This document shows, one piece after another, positions 42,925 through 56,221 of a stretch of 64,000 nucleotides of DNA. Numbering within the stretch: the first letter of the stretch is position 1; each line of letters begins with the position of its first letter. The notes below the pieces were generated by a model, which worked only from the letters and a program-made list of their open reading frames with translations, was not told where the DNA came from and did not search any database. Where the stretch lies: NCBI RefSeq assembly GCF_021173675.1, contig NZ_JAIHON010000002.1:682001-746000 (forward strand). The letters run 5' to 3'. This stretch comes from Streptomyces lincolnensis. Its GTDB lineage: Bacteria; Actinomycetota; Actinomycetes; Streptomycetales; Streptomycetaceae. Made by a program: the position numbers and the translations under genes.

Positions 42925-43739
42925 GTACTCGCCCCTCGCTCGCGCAACGCCCGACGGGCCGCCGGATCCGCCTTGCGGAAGCCGTGGAAGTGACCGGGGT
43001 GGTAGAGATGCGAACGCGTGCCGTGCGCGTCGAGGGCCGGTCCGACGAGGAAGAGGGTGTGCTTCCAGAGCTTGTGCTCCTTGACCGTCTCCTCCAGCGT
43101 CTCGATCGTGCACCGCACGATCAGCTCCTCCGGCCAGGTCGCCTGGTACGCCACCACGACCGGCGTGCCGGTCGGATAGCCGCCCTCCAGCAGCTCCCGC
43201 ACCAGCTGCCCGCTGCGGGCCGCCGACAGGAAGACCGCCATGGTCGTGCCGTGCTTGGCGAACTCCCGCACCTCCTCCCCGGGTGGCATCGGCGTCTTGC
43301 CGCCGCCGAGCCGGGTCAGCACGACGGACTGCGCGACCTCGGGAATGGTCAGCTCGCGCTGCGCGAGCGCGGCGACGGCGGAGAAGGCGGAGACACCGGG
43401 GACGACCTCGGTGGCGATCCCGATCCGGGCACACCGGTCGAGCTGCTCCTGCGTACCGCCCCAGAGAGCGGGATCACCGGAGTGAATGCGGGCGACGCGC
43501 AGATTCTCGGTGACGGCCCGCTCGTAGACGGCGACGACGTCCTCGAGGGACATGGTCGCCGAGTCGAGGATCTCCGCGTCCTCGCGCGCGTGCTGGAGGA
43601 CCTCCTCCTGGACCAGGCTGGCCGCCCAGATCACCACGTCGGCCTCGGCGATCGCGCGCGCGGCGCGGAACGTCAGCAGGTCGGCGGCGCCGGGGCCGGC
43701 ACCGACGAAGGTCACCTTGCCGGCGGGGGCATCGGCCAT
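42921..43739 (-). CDS. cobM: Precorrin-4 C11-methyltransferase
   Basis: 272 residues from ATG 43739, with GAGAGGA about 9 nt upstream. Class III methylase motifs are VTFVGAGPGAADLLTFRAA, VARIHSGDPALWGGTQEQL, EVVPGVSAFSAVAALA and TRLGGGKTPMPPGE, specific to CobM/CbiF. It is the first gene of the second cob block. The 144 bp upstream, shared with the divergent ZIP gene, show no cobalamin riboswitch. Confidence 0.95.
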   Translation of the reverse strand: MADAPAGKVTFVGAGPGAADLLTFRAARAIAEADVVIWAASLVQEEVLQHAREDAEILDSATMSLEDVVAVYERAVTENLRVARIHSGDPALWGGTQEQLDRCARIGIATEVVPGVSAFSAVAALAQRELTIPEVAQSVVLTRLGGGKTPMPPGEEVREFAKHGTTMAVFLSAARSGQLVRELLEGGYPTGTPVVVAYQATWPEELIVRCTIETLEETVKEHKLWKHTLFLVGPALDAHGTRSHLYHPGHFHGFRKADPAARRALRERGAST

Positions 43740-43883
43740 GGGTTCGGTCCTCTCGTACGGAAGTTCGGTGATGGGGTGGTTCAAGGCTCAGTGCCGTGGG
43801 ATTCAGGGCCGTGACGGGCGGCCGTGGGCGGCCGGGGCTTGTCGGATGTGCGCGACGGGCCCTTGATCCGCTACCAAGGGCAC

Positions 43884-44612
43884 ATGGCCGTACTCGTCGC
43901 GCTCGGCGCGTTCCTGATGACGCTGGCCGGCGGCTGGACGGCACTGCGCGTGACCGACCGCCGCCATCTCGTCCTGGGCCTGGCCGGCGGCCTGATGCTG
44001 GGCGTCGTCGGCCTGGACCTGCTGCCCGAGGCACTGGACGCGGCCGGTACCGAGGTGTTCGGCGTCCCGGCCGCCCTGCTGCTCTTCGTGGCCGGCTTCC
44101 TGCTGGCCCATCTGGTGGAACGTCTGCTGGCCGCCCGTCAGGCCGCGCACGGCGCGGAGGAGAGCGACGGCCGCGCCCCCGAGGTGGGCCTGACCGCCGC
44201 GGCCGCGATGGTCGGCCACAGCGCCATGGACGGAGTGGCGATCGGCGCGGCCTTCCAGGTGGGCGGCGGCATGGGCACGGCCGTCGCGCTGGCCGTGGTC
44301 GCCCACGACTTCGCGGACGGCTTCAACACGTACACGATCACGAGCCTGTACGGGAACGCCCGCCGCCGGGCGATCGCCATGCTGCTCGCGGACGCGGTGG
44401 CCCCGGTACTGGGCGCGGCCTCCACCCTCCTCTTCACGATCCCGGAACAGATGCTCGGCGGCTATCTCGGCCTCTTCGGCGGCGCGCTCCTCTACCTCGC
44501 GGCGGCCGAGATCCTCCCCGAGGCCCACCACGAACACCCCGCCCGCTCGACCCTGCTGTGCACGATCGCCGGGGCGGGTTTCATCTGGCTGGTGGTGGGA
44601 GTGGCCGGCTGA
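43884..44612 (+). CDS. ZIP-family metal transporter
   Basis: 242 residues from ATG 43884. It has about eight membrane segments with ZIP metal-site helices: GHSAMDGVAIGAAFQVGGG (helix IV), VAHDFADGFNTYTI (helix V) and AAAEILPEAHHEHP. It imports a divalent metal. Lying between two cob blocks and divergent from cobM, it could supply cobalt, though zinc is the usual substrate. It is convergent with cobI, 17 nt apart. Confidence 0.85.
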   Translation: MAVLVALGAFLMTLAGGWTALRVTDRRHLVLGLAGGLMLGVVGLDLLPEALDAAGTEVFGVPAALLLFVAGFLLAHLVERLLAARQAAHGAEESDGRAPEVGLTAAAAMVGHSAMDGVAIGAAFQVGGGMGTAVALAVVAHDFADGFNTYTITSLYGNARRRAIAMLLADAVAPVLGAASTLLFTIPEQMLGGYLGLFGGALLYLAAAEILPEAHHEHPARSTLLCTIAGAGFIWLVVGVAG

Positions 44613-44629
44613 GGCTCCGACGGAGGGTC

Positions 44630-45364
44630 TCACAGCTTGCCGCCCCGGCCACCGTCACGCCGGGCGGGCGCGATGAGCGTGGACAGATACGGCAGGGGAG
44701 TGCCGTCGAGCCCGTCGGCCGCCTGGATGGACTCACCGTCCAGCCCGAGCGCCGATCCCCACACCGCGTCCTCGATCCGCCCGGTCTCCCGCAACGCCTC
44801 GGCCACTTCCCCCGCCTGCCGCCCGAACTTGTAGGCGACGACGGTCCCGGGCCCGTTCAACGCGTCCTTGAGCACGGCGGCCCCCGCGGTGACCGGCACG
44901 AGCGTCAACGGCTCGGTGCCCTCGGTCAGCACGGCCCCCGACCTGGCCGCGAGATCCTGCATGGCGGTGATCCCGGGCACGGTCTCGACCACGACCCCCG
45001 GCACCAACTCCCCGATGGTCTGCGCGAGATAGGTGAACGTGGAGTACACGTTGGGATCGCCGATGGTCGCGAAGGCAACAGTGCCGTGCGTCTCCAACAG
45101 CTCGGCCACCCGAGCCCCGGCAGCATCCCAGGCCGCCTCCCGCCGAGCCCGGTCGGTCCGCTCGTTCAGGGCGAACACGACCCGCAGCACCTTCTCCTCG
45201 GGCACGTAGTGCAACACGGTGGCCTCCGCGCGCCCCCGTTCACCGGTGTCCATCACGGGGACGACCACGACGTCGGCGGCACGCAGGGCGTTGACACCCT
45301 TGACGGTCACCAGCTCCGGATCCCCGGGACCCACCCCGACCCCGATCAACCTGCTGCTGCTCAT
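44630..45364 (-). CDS. cobI: Precorrin-2 C20-methyltransferase
   Basis: 244 residues from ATG 45364, in an ATGA overlap with cobB. Methylase motifs are LIGVGVGPGDPELVTVKGVN, FATIGDPNVYSTFTYLAQTI, ETVPGITAMQDLAAR and VVAYKFGRQ, typical of CobI/CbiL. It is the last gene of the riboswitch-headed block and ends against the convergent ZIP gene. Confidence 0.95.
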   Translation of the reverse strand: MSSSRLIGVGVGPGDPELVTVKGVNALRAADVVVVPVMDTGERGRAEATVLHYVPEEKVLRVVFALNERTDRARREAAWDAAGARVAELLETHGTVAFATIGDPNVYSTFTYLAQTIGELVPGVVVETVPGITAMQDLAARSGAVLTEGTEPLTLVPVTAGAAVLKDALNGPGTVVAYKFGRQAGEVAEALRETGRIEDAVWGSALGLDGESIQAADGLDGTPLPYLSTLIAPARRDGGRGGKL

Positions 45365-46830
45365 GACGTCCGGCACCTCTCCACGAACCGACGGGCCACA
45401 CCGGGCTCGGACGCCCAGTGCGTGTGCAGATAACTCGCGTGCACACCTCGCTGTACAAAACCTTCGACCCGCCGCGGCGCCCGCAGCCCCCAGGCCGGCG
45501 CGCCCCCGGCCCCCGGCTCGACCACCGTCCGGTGAAACTCGTGCCCCCGCATCCGCGTCCCGACCACCGCGAGCGAACTCTCACTCACGGCGACGGCGTC
45601 CCGATAACCGAGCGTGAGCCGCTCACTCATCGCCGCCGTGGCATCGAGCACGCCGCACATGGGCAGCCCGTCGAGCTCCCGGCACAGATAGAGCAGCCCG
45701 GCACATTCGGCGGCGACGGGAGCGCCGCTCTCCGCGAGGGCGGCGACCGCCTTGCGGAGAGGTTCGTTGGCGGACAGCTCGGAGGCGTACACCTCCGGGA
45801 AGCCGCCACCGATGACCAACCCGTCGGTCCCGTCGGGCAGTTGCTCGTCCCGCAACGGATCGAACGTCACGACCTCCGCCCCGGCGGCGGCGAGCAACTC
45901 GGCATGCTCGGCATAGGAGAAGGTGAAGGCGGGCCCACCGGCAACGGCGACGGTGACTCGTGAGTCCCGCTCGGGTGTATTCAGCCCGTCCGGCGTTTGA
46001 GGACGAGGCCCTTTCAGGGCCGACAGCGGGGGTCTGGGGGCGGCAGCCCCCAGGTTCGGGTCGGGAAGGGGCGGAGGGGGCGAGAAACCCAACACCTCAG
46101 CCGCATCCCAAGCCGCACCCGACACAACACCCGCACTACGCGCCAGCCCCACCAACCCCGAAAGATCACACCCCGCCTCGACCTGCGCGGCCATCGCCGC
46201 GACGGAGGACACCGCGTCCCCCCGCCGCTCGGCGACCGGCACCAACCCCAGATGCCGAGAAGGCGTATCCACCTGAGCCACCCGCCGCAACACCCCGAAC
46301 ACCGGCACACCCGCCGCGTCCAACGCCTCCCGCAGCAACTCCTCATGCCGATCGGACGCGACCTTGTTCAAAATCACGCCCCCGACCCGAACCTCCGGAT
46401 CAAAGGAAGCGAACCCATGCACCAACGCCGCCACCGACCGCGACTGCGACGACGCATCGACCACCAACACCACCGGCGCCCGCAACAACTTCGCCACATG
46501 CGCGGTCGACGCCAGCTCCCCCTCTCCCGCCGCCCCGTCGTACATCCCCATCACACCCTCGACGACGGCGATGTCACACCCCCGAGCCCCGTGCAGGAAC
46601 AACGGAGCCACCAGCTCCGGCCCACACAGATACGCGTCGAGATTCCGCCCCACCCGCCCACTCGCGAGCGCGTGATACCCGGGATCGATGTAGTCCGGCC
46701 CCACCTTGTGCGGAGACACGACAAGCCCCCGCGCGGCGAACGCGGCCATCAACCCGGTGGCAACGGTGGTCTTCCCACTCCCCGACGAGGGCGCGGCGAT
46801 GACCAGCCGAGGGACGGAGGACGAGGACAT
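45361..46830 (-). CDS. cobB: Cobyrinate a,c-diamide synthase (hydrogenobyrinate type)
   Basis: 489 residues from ATG 46830, sharing one base with the cobO stop (TGATG). The N-terminal CbiA ATPase part has APSSGSGKTTVATGLMAAF, GPDYIDPGYH and VEGVMGMYDG. The C-terminal GATase_3 part has VIGGGFPEVYASEL, AECAGLLYL (catalytic Cys) and GHEFHRT. Residues about 249-285 are a Pro-rich linker encoded by a sequence that resembles a Streptomyces intergenic repeat and folds into two hairpins (45978-46085). It amidates the a and c acetates. Confidence 0.95.
   Translation of the reverse strand: MSSSSVPRLVIAAPSSGSGKTTVATGLMAAFAARGLVVSPHKVGPDYIDPGYHALASGRVGRNLDAYLCGPELVAPLFLHGARGCDIAVVEGVMGMYDGAAGEGELASTAHVAKLLRAPVVLVVDASSQSRSVAALVHGFASFDPEVRVGGVILNKVASDRHEELLREALDAAGVPVFGVLRRVAQVDTPSRHLGLVPVAERRGDAVSSVAAMAAQVEAGCDLSGLVGLARSAGVVSGAAWDAAEVLGFSPPPPLPDPNLGAAAPRPPLSALKGPRPQTPDGLNTPERDSRVTVAVAGGPAFTFSYAEHAELLAAAGAEVVTFDPLRDEQLPDGTDGLVIGGGFPEVYASELSANEPLRKAVAALAESGAPVAAECAGLLYLCRELDGLPMCGVLDATAAMSERLTLGYRDAVAVSESSLAVVGTRMRGHEFHRTVVEPGAGGAPAWGLRAPRRVEGFVQRGVHASYLHTHWASEPGVARRFVERCRTS
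45978..46085. repeat. Intergenic-type repeat embedded in frame in cobB linker
   Basis: The plus strand reads GCCCGTCCGGCGTTTGAGGA..., then two hairpins: GGCCC-tttca-GGGCC (46007-46021) and CTGGGGGC-ggca-GCCCCCAG (46034-46053). From memory this resembles a short repeat common between Streptomyces genes. Here it is read through in frame as a Pro/Arg/Ala-rich linker. Confidence 0.65.
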
Positions 46831-47429
46831 CACCACTCGATACCCCGCTGCCCCTTCTGCCCCGCGTCCATCGGATGCTTCACCTTGGACATATCGGTCA
46901 CAAGATCCGCGAAGTCGACGAGCTTCTCGGGCGCGTTCCGCCCGGTGATCACGACATGCTGGTTCCCGGGCCGGTTCCGCAGCACGTCGAGCACCTCATC
47001 GGTGTCGACCCACCCCCAGTGCATCGGATAGGCGAACTCATCGAGGACGTACAGCCGATAGGTCTCGGCGGCAAGATCCCGCTTGACCTGCTCCCAGCCC
47101 TCCCGTGCCTTCTCCTCGTTGTCCATCTGGGCGTCCCGCTGAACCCAGGACCACCCCTCGCCCATCTTGTGCCACTCGACGGCCCCGCCCTCACCACTGG
47201 CCCCGAGCACCCGCAGCGCGTTCTCCTCGCCGACCTTCCACTTCGCCGACTTGACGAACTGGAACACCCCGATGGGCCACCCCTGGTTCCAGGCGCGCAG
47301 GGCGAGCCCGAAGGCGGCGGTCGACTTCCCCTTCCCGACCCCCGTATGCACAACCACCAAGGGCCGATTACGCCGCTGACGAGTAGTCAGCCCATCGTCC
47401 GGCACCACACTCGGCTGTCCCTGAGGCAT
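46830..47429 (-). CDS. cobO: Cob(I)yrinic acid a,c-diamide adenosyltransferase
   Basis: 199 residues from ATG 47429, overlapping the chelatase stop by one base (TAATG). CobO/BtuR/CobA marks are VVVHTGVGKGKSTAAFGLAL (P-loop), GVFQFVKSAKW, LYVLDEFAYPMHWGWVD and HVVITGRNAPEKLVDFADLV. It attaches the adenosyl group to cobalt using ATP. Confidence 0.96.
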   Translation of the reverse strand: MPQGQPSVVPDDGLTTRQRRNRPLVVVHTGVGKGKSTAAFGLALRAWNQGWPIGVFQFVKSAKWKVGEENALRVLGASGEGGAVEWHKMGEGWSWVQRDAQMDNEEKAREGWEQVKRDLAAETYRLYVLDEFAYPMHWGWVDTDEVLDVLRNRPGNQHVVITGRNAPEKLVDFADLVTDMSKVKHPMDAGQKGQRGIEW

Positions 47430-49452
47430 TACGCGGCCCTCCTCTGTCCGTTCCTCTGCCCGTCCCTCTGTACGTCCTTCACCAGACCGGCGATCGAGTC
47501 GGCCCGCAGTTCATCGAGCGTCACCGCCGTACCACCGAGCTCACCCGCGAGCTGCCCGGCGAGCCCCAGCCGCACCGGCCCGGACTCGCAGTCGACGACC
47601 ACGGAGGCCGTCCCGTCGGCGGCGAACAGCCGGGCGGCCCGCCCGGCGAGGGCGACCGGCTCGGGCCCACCGGTGGCCCGCCCGTCCGTCACCACGACCA
47701 CGAGCGCCCGCCGCGCCGGATCCCGCAGCCGCTCCACCCGCAGCACCTCATGGGCCCTGAGCAGGCCCGCCGCGAGCGGCGTACGCCCACCCGTCGGCAG
47801 TGTCTCCAGCCGCGCGGCCGCCGCGTCCACGGACGACGTGGGCGGCAACGCGACCTCCGCCGCCGCTCCCCGGAACGTCACGAGCCCCACCTTGTCCCGC
47901 CGCTGATACGCGTCCAGCAGCAACGACAGCACGGCCCCCTTCACGGCACTCATCCGCTGCCGCGCCGCCATCGACCCCGAGGCGTCGACCACGAACAGCA
48001 CGAGGTTGCCCTCACGCCCCTCCCGGGTCGCCTGCCGCAGATCGTCACGGCGTACGACGAGCCCGCGCCCGGCCCGCCCCCGCGCCCGCTGATGCGGCGC
48101 GGCGGCCTGCACGGTCGCCGCCAGGTGCAGCTTGGTCAGCGCGCCCCGGGGCCGTCGCGCACCGGTCGTCCGCCCGTGCTCGGTCCGCGCCCGGGACCGC
48201 CGACCGGCGGCACCCTCGCCCAGTCCCGGCACGCTCAGCACCTTGGTCCGGAACGGCTCCGAGGCCCGCGCGGCCTGCTGCTCCCCGGCACCGGAGGCTT
48301 GCGGCGGCCCGTCCTCGCCGGCCTCGGGACGGGCACCCGTGTCGCCACCCTGCGGCCCGTCCTCGGGCGACGGCTGCCCACCACCCCCGCCACCGGGCCC
48401 GTCGGGATCGGGATCGGGGTCGGATCCGGGGTCGGGATCGTCGTCCCCGGAGAACTCCTCCAGCGTCTCGTCCAGCTTGTCCTCGTCGAGCCCCGGCGCG
48501 TCGAAGGGATTGCGGCGCCTGCGGTGCGGCAGCGCGAGCAGCGCCGCCTGCCGCACGTCCTCCGCGAGCACCTCGGCCCGCCCGGCCCACGCGGCCAGCG
48601 CCGTCGCCGTCCGCGCCATCACGATGTCGGCCCGCATCCCGTCGACCTCGAAGGCCGCACAGGTCGCCGCGATCTGCCGCAGCGCTCCGTCCCCGAGCCG
48701 CACCGACGGCAACAACTCCCGTGCGGCGACGACCCGTTGCCGTACGGCGGCCTCCTCGTCCGCCCAGCGCGCGGCGAAGCCGGCCGGGTCGTCGTCGTAG
48801 GCGAGCCGCCGCCGGACGACCTCCACCCGCTGGTCGGGCTCGCGCGAGGCCGCGACCTCCACGGTCAGCCCGAACCGGTCGAGCAACTGCGGTCGCAGCT
48901 CGCCCTCTTCGGGGTTCATGGTGCCGACGAGCAGGAACTTCGAGGCATGCCGTACGGAGACACCCTCGCGCTCGACGTACGAGGCGCCCATGGCAGCGGC
49001 GTCCAGCAGCAGGTCGACGAGATGGTCATGCAGCAGATTGACCTCATCGACGTAGAGGATCCCGCGGTGCGCGTCCGCGAGCAGACCGGGCTCGAAGGCC
49101 TTCACGCCCTCCGACAGGGCCCGCTCGATGTCGAGGGCTCCCACGAGCCGGTCCTCTGAGGCCCCGACGGGCAGTTCGACCATCCGGGACGGCCGCTCCA
49201 CCCCGTTCCCGCTCTCGTGCGGCCCGTCCGGGCACGCGGGATCCGGCGCGGCGGGATCACAGGAGAAACGGCACCCGGGGACGACCGGCACCGCGGGCAG
49301 CAGCACCGAAAGGGCCCGTACCGCCGTCGACTTGGCGGTGCCCTTCTCCCCGCGCACCAGCACCCCGCCGACCGCCGGGGACACGGCGTTCAGCAGCAGC
49401 GCGAGCCGCAGGTCGTCCTGGCCGACAACGGCCGTAAAGGGGAAGGGGGTGG

Positions 49453-49456
<4 letters not shown>
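47429..49456 (-). CDS. ChlI/ChlD-type AAA+ chelatase subunit (cobaltochelatase partner)
   Basis: 675 residues from GTG 49456, with GGAGGG upstream and a GTGA overlap with cobN. The N-terminal AAA+ ChlI-like half has GVLVRGEKGTAKSTAVRAL (Walker A), GILYVDEVNLL (Walker B) and FLLVGTMNPEEGELRPQLLD. An acidic Pro/Gly-rich linker (about 340-420) follows. The C-terminal vWA domain has the MIDAS motif DASGS and TDGRATGG. In actinobacteria such fused subunits partner CobN in place of CobS/CobT. Confidence 0.9.
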
Positions 49457-53102
<3,646 letters not shown>

Positions 53103-53106
<4 letters not shown>

Positions 53107-54614
53107 GCGGGCGCTCCCGGTGGAATGAAAGGCAGTCCTTGCGGCGCGCCGGACTCGATGAGCCGCCACAGCGCGTCCGTGTCCGCGTGCTGTTCGATCA
53201 GGTCGCCGAGCCGGTCGAGCTGCTCCTCGCGCAGCGCGGCGAACGAGGTGTCGGGCGCCGTCACGAAGCGGCGGCCCGCGGCGGCGGCCACCTCGCGCAG
53301 GAAGGCCCGCCGGAAACCGTCGGACTCCAGCGAGCCGTGCCAGTGGGTGCCCCAGGTCTGCCCGACCCGGCAGCCGTCCAAGAAGGGGTCGCCCCCGTCG
53401 AGGGAGGCGATCCCGTGATGGATCTCGTACCCCGAGACGGGCTCGCCGAGGGCTTCCCCTTCCGGCCGGGTGAGGGTCTTCTCCCGCGCGAACCGCACCC
53501 GTACGGGCAGGACGCCGAGCCCGTCCACCTGCCCCCGCCGGCTCTCGACCTCGTCCTCGATGTGCTCGCCGAGGATCTGGAAGCCACCGCAGATGCCGAG
53601 GACCGGCCGCTGCTCGGCGGCCCTGCGGACGATCGCCTCGGCCAGCCCCCGCTCCCGCAGCCACTCCAGCGCGCGTACGGTCCCCCGGGTCCCGGGGATC
53701 ACGACGAGGTCGGCGTCCGCCAGTTCCTCGGGCCGGTCCACGAACCGCACGACGACACCGGGTTCGGCGGCGAGCGCGTCCACGTCGGTGAAGTTGGACA
53801 TCAGGGGGATCGCGCAGACGGCGACCCGCAGGACGTCCTCCCCGACGGGCGGGGCGGTGTTCGACTCCCGCACGGTCCCGCGCAGGGAGACCCTGAGGCC
53901 GTCCTCCTCGTCGATCCCGAGCCCGTGCCGGAAGGGCAGGACGCCGTAGGTGCGCCGCCCGGTGAGCCCGTGCAGCATGTCGAGCCCGGGTTCGAGCAGC
54001 GACACGTCGCCCCGGAACTTGTTGACGAGGAACCCGGCGACGAACTCCTGGTCCTCCGGCGACAGCAGGGCCACGGTCCCGAAGAAGGAGGCGAAGACGC
54101 CCCCGCGGTCGATGTCACCGACGACGAGCACGGGCAGCCCGGCATTCCGGGCTATCCCCATGTTCACGATGTCGGTCCGCCGGAGGTTGATCTCGGCCGG
54201 GCTCCCCGCCCCCTCACAGATCACCGCGTCATACGTGCCCCGCAACTCGGCGAGACAGTCCAGCACGGTCCCGAGCAGCTTCTGCTGCCGCCCCCCGTGA
54301 TACCCACGCGCACTGAGCTCACCGACCGGCTTGCCGAGCAGCACGACCTGACTGCTCTGCTCGCCGCCCGGCTTGAGCAGGACGGGATTCATCAGCGCGG
54401 TCGGCTCGATCCGGCAGGCCTGCGCCTGCATGGCCTGCGCCCGCCCGATCTCCGCGCCCTCCCGCGTCACGAACGAATTCAGGGACATGTTCTGCGCCTT
54501 GAAGGGCGCGACCTTGACCCCTTGCCGCACCAGCCACCGGCAGATCCCGGCGGTGACGACACTCTTGCCGGCGTCGGAAGTGGTGCCGGCGACCAGCAGC
54601 CCGCCCCCGCTCAT
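53103..54614 (-). CDS. cobQ: Cobyric acid synthase
   Basis: 503 residues from ATG 54614 (ATGA overlap with cobD). The N-terminal part has [36 protein letters not shown] and [16 protein letters not shown]. The C-terminal glutaminase has [15 protein letters not shown] (catalytic Cys) and GYEIHHG. It amidates the b, d, e and g side chains. Confidence 0.96.
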
Positions 54615-55552
54615 GAGACACGCCCCTTGAGGACGGCCCGCGCGGCGACACCGACGCCGAGCGCGAGCAGCCCGACCCGGCGCGACAGCCGTGCGGCCCG
54701 CTCGATGTCCTGGACCTCCACGAAACGCCCCTCCCCGTTCAGCACCGGCCGGTGCTCCACCCGCCCGGCGTACGACAACGTCCCGCCCAGCCGCACCCCG
54801 AGCGCCCCCGCGAAGGAGGCCTCCACGGGCCCGGCGTTGGGGCTCGGATGCTTGGCGGCATCGGCACGCCAGGCTCCTGCGGCCCCCCGGGGATCGTCCC
54901 CGGCGAGCGTGGCGAGAACGGCGGTCAGCCGCGCCCCCGGCCACCCGGCGACATCGTCCAGCCGGGCGGAGGCCCACCCGTACCGCCGGTATCTGGGCGA
55001 CTTGTGCCCGACCATCGCGTCGAGCGTGTTCACGGCCCGGAACCCGAGCAGCCCCGGCACCCCGCCGACGGCGCCCCACACGAGCGCGCCCACGACGGCG
55101 TCGGAGGTGTTCTCGGCCACGGACTCCACGACCGCCCGTGCGATGCCGTCGGCGTCGAGGGCCTGCGGATCCCGGCCGCACAGATGCGGCAGCCGCTCCC
55201 GGGCCGCCTCGACGTCCCCCGCCTCCAGGGCACGCCCGATGGCCCGGGCCTCCCGGACGAGCGACGTGCCGCCGACCACGGCCCAGGTGGCGGCACCGGT
55301 GAGGGCGACGGAAGCGGTGGGGGAGCGGCGTACCGCACGGGCCGCCAGGGCCCCGAGCGTGACGGCGCCACCGGCGCACACGAGGGTGTGCAGCGCGCCC
55401 CACCCGCGGTGGTCACGCCACATCACCCGCTCCACGGCACCCGCGGCCCGCCCGAACACGGCGACCGGATGCCCGCGGCGTGGATCGCCGAGGAGCAGGT
55501 CACCGAGGAGGCCGACAGTGGCGCCGTACGCGAAGACGCGATCGGCACGCAT
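54611..55552 (-). CDS. cobD: Adenosylcobinamide-phosphate synthase (CbiB type)
   Basis: 313 residues from ATG 55552. It is an integral membrane protein: [21 protein letters not shown] at the N-terminus, [20 protein letters not shown] and [29 protein letters not shown] are CbiB signatures. It joins aminopropanol (phosphate) to the corrin ring. It is the first gene behind the cobalamin riboswitch; its ribosome binding site is weak, consistent with control of translation. Confidence 0.94.
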   Translation of the reverse strand: MRADRVFAYGATVGLLGDLLLGDPRRGHPVAVFGRAAGAVERVMWRDHRGWGALHTLVCAGGAVTLGALAARAVRRSPTASVALTGAATWAVVGGTSLVREARAIGRALEAGDVEAARERLPHLCGRDPQALDADGIARAVVESVAENTSDAVVGALVWGAVGGVPGLLGFRAVNTLDAMVGHKSPRYRRYGWASARLDDVAGWPGARLTAVLATLAGDDPRGAAGAWRADAAKHPSPNAGPVEASFAGALGVRLGGTLSYAGRVEHRPVLNGEGRFVEVQDIERAARLSRRVGLLALGVGVAARAVLKGRVS

Positions 55553-55945
55553 GGACTCAGCCGACCGCTGTCACAGACGGGGTGCGGGTGGTACGACTCA
55601 AGCGGCAGCCGAGCATGGCGACATGTCCTCACTCAGGGTGTCCACGCCCTGGTTCGACGAGACCGGCGGCGAGAGTTCCTGGCTCCCGGGGCTTCCTACC
55701 CCGGTGACAGTGGCGGGACCGCGCCGGACTCGCACCGGCTTCCTCTCCTGCCGCCGTATTGGCTCCGGCAGTCCACCACGGGCCCGGAACAGCAGTCAAC
55801 TTGCCGTTGACCTGCGGGAGCGGAGTGTGGACAAGCCCACATCGGCGCGTCGGCGAACGCCCACCGGGCGGGCCAGGACCGAAGTCCCGTGCCCGCCCGG
55901 AAGGTCTGAAGGAGCGTGGCCCGAGGCCACGACCGGATGGCGGCC
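55553..55945. other. Gene-free 393-bp leader/promoter region of the cob operon
   Basis: No gene is supported here. The minus strand holds the cobalamin riboswitch (about 55660-55800), about 108 nt of possible expression platform before the cobD start, and upstream sequence up to 55945 that should include the promoter. The stretch at 55800-55945 also lies just downstream of the small membrane protein gene. Confidence 0.7.
55660..55800 (-). ncRNA. Cobalamin riboswitch (AdoCbl class)
   Basis: On the minus strand the conserved core is clear: CCGGTGCGAGTCCGG (55724-55738), the B12 box GCCACTGT (55707-55714) preceded by CCC, and GCCAGGAAC (55675-55683) downstream. An upstream helix is formed by CTGCCG (55766-55771) and CGGCAG (55748-55753). 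It lies about 108 nt ahead of cobD and should switch off the cob operon when adenosylcobalamin is plentiful. Exact ends are estimated. Confidence 0.93.
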
Positions 55946-56167
55946 TCAGGCCACGATCAGATAGATGCCGTACGCGACCGCCGCCGCGCAGGCGGCGAAG
56001 CAGGCGTACGCGCCCGTCACGGCCAGGGCCGCGGAGCCGCCCTGGGCGGTGGCCCGTTCCTGGCGGGACAGGCCCATGATGCCGAGGGTGAACAGGGCCA
56101 CGAGGGCCACGGTGACGACGAGGCTGACACCGAAGACGGAGCCGAGCGCTTCCCAGTCGATCTTCAT
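55946..56167 (-). CDS. Small two-helix membrane protein next to phosphate transporter
   Basis: 73 residues with two membrane segments, SLVVTVALVALFTLGIMGL and AALAVTGAYACFAACAAAVAYGIYLIV, joined by a short charged loop (SRQERATAQGG). It lies 54 nt after the PiT gene on the same strand and is probably co-transcribed. Function unknown; it might be an accessory subunit of the transporter. Confidence 0.7.
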   Translation of the reverse strand: MKIDWEALGSVFGVSLVVTVALVALFTLGIMGLSRQERATAQGGSAALAVTGAYACFAACAAAVAYGIYLIVA

Positions 56168-56221
56168 GCTTCTACTTCCTTCTCAGCCGGGCTGGACCGG
56201 ACGTGACCGGGCGTGCCGGGC

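Noticed and set aside
43740..43883. A second cobalamin riboswitch before cobM
   Set aside because: I looked for the B12 box and the CCGGTG core on both strands and found neither.
53139..55964. A 941-codon plus-strand open frame opposite cobQ, cobD and the riboswitch
   Set aside because: It crosses two real genes and the riboswitch, with low-complexity sequence and no motif.
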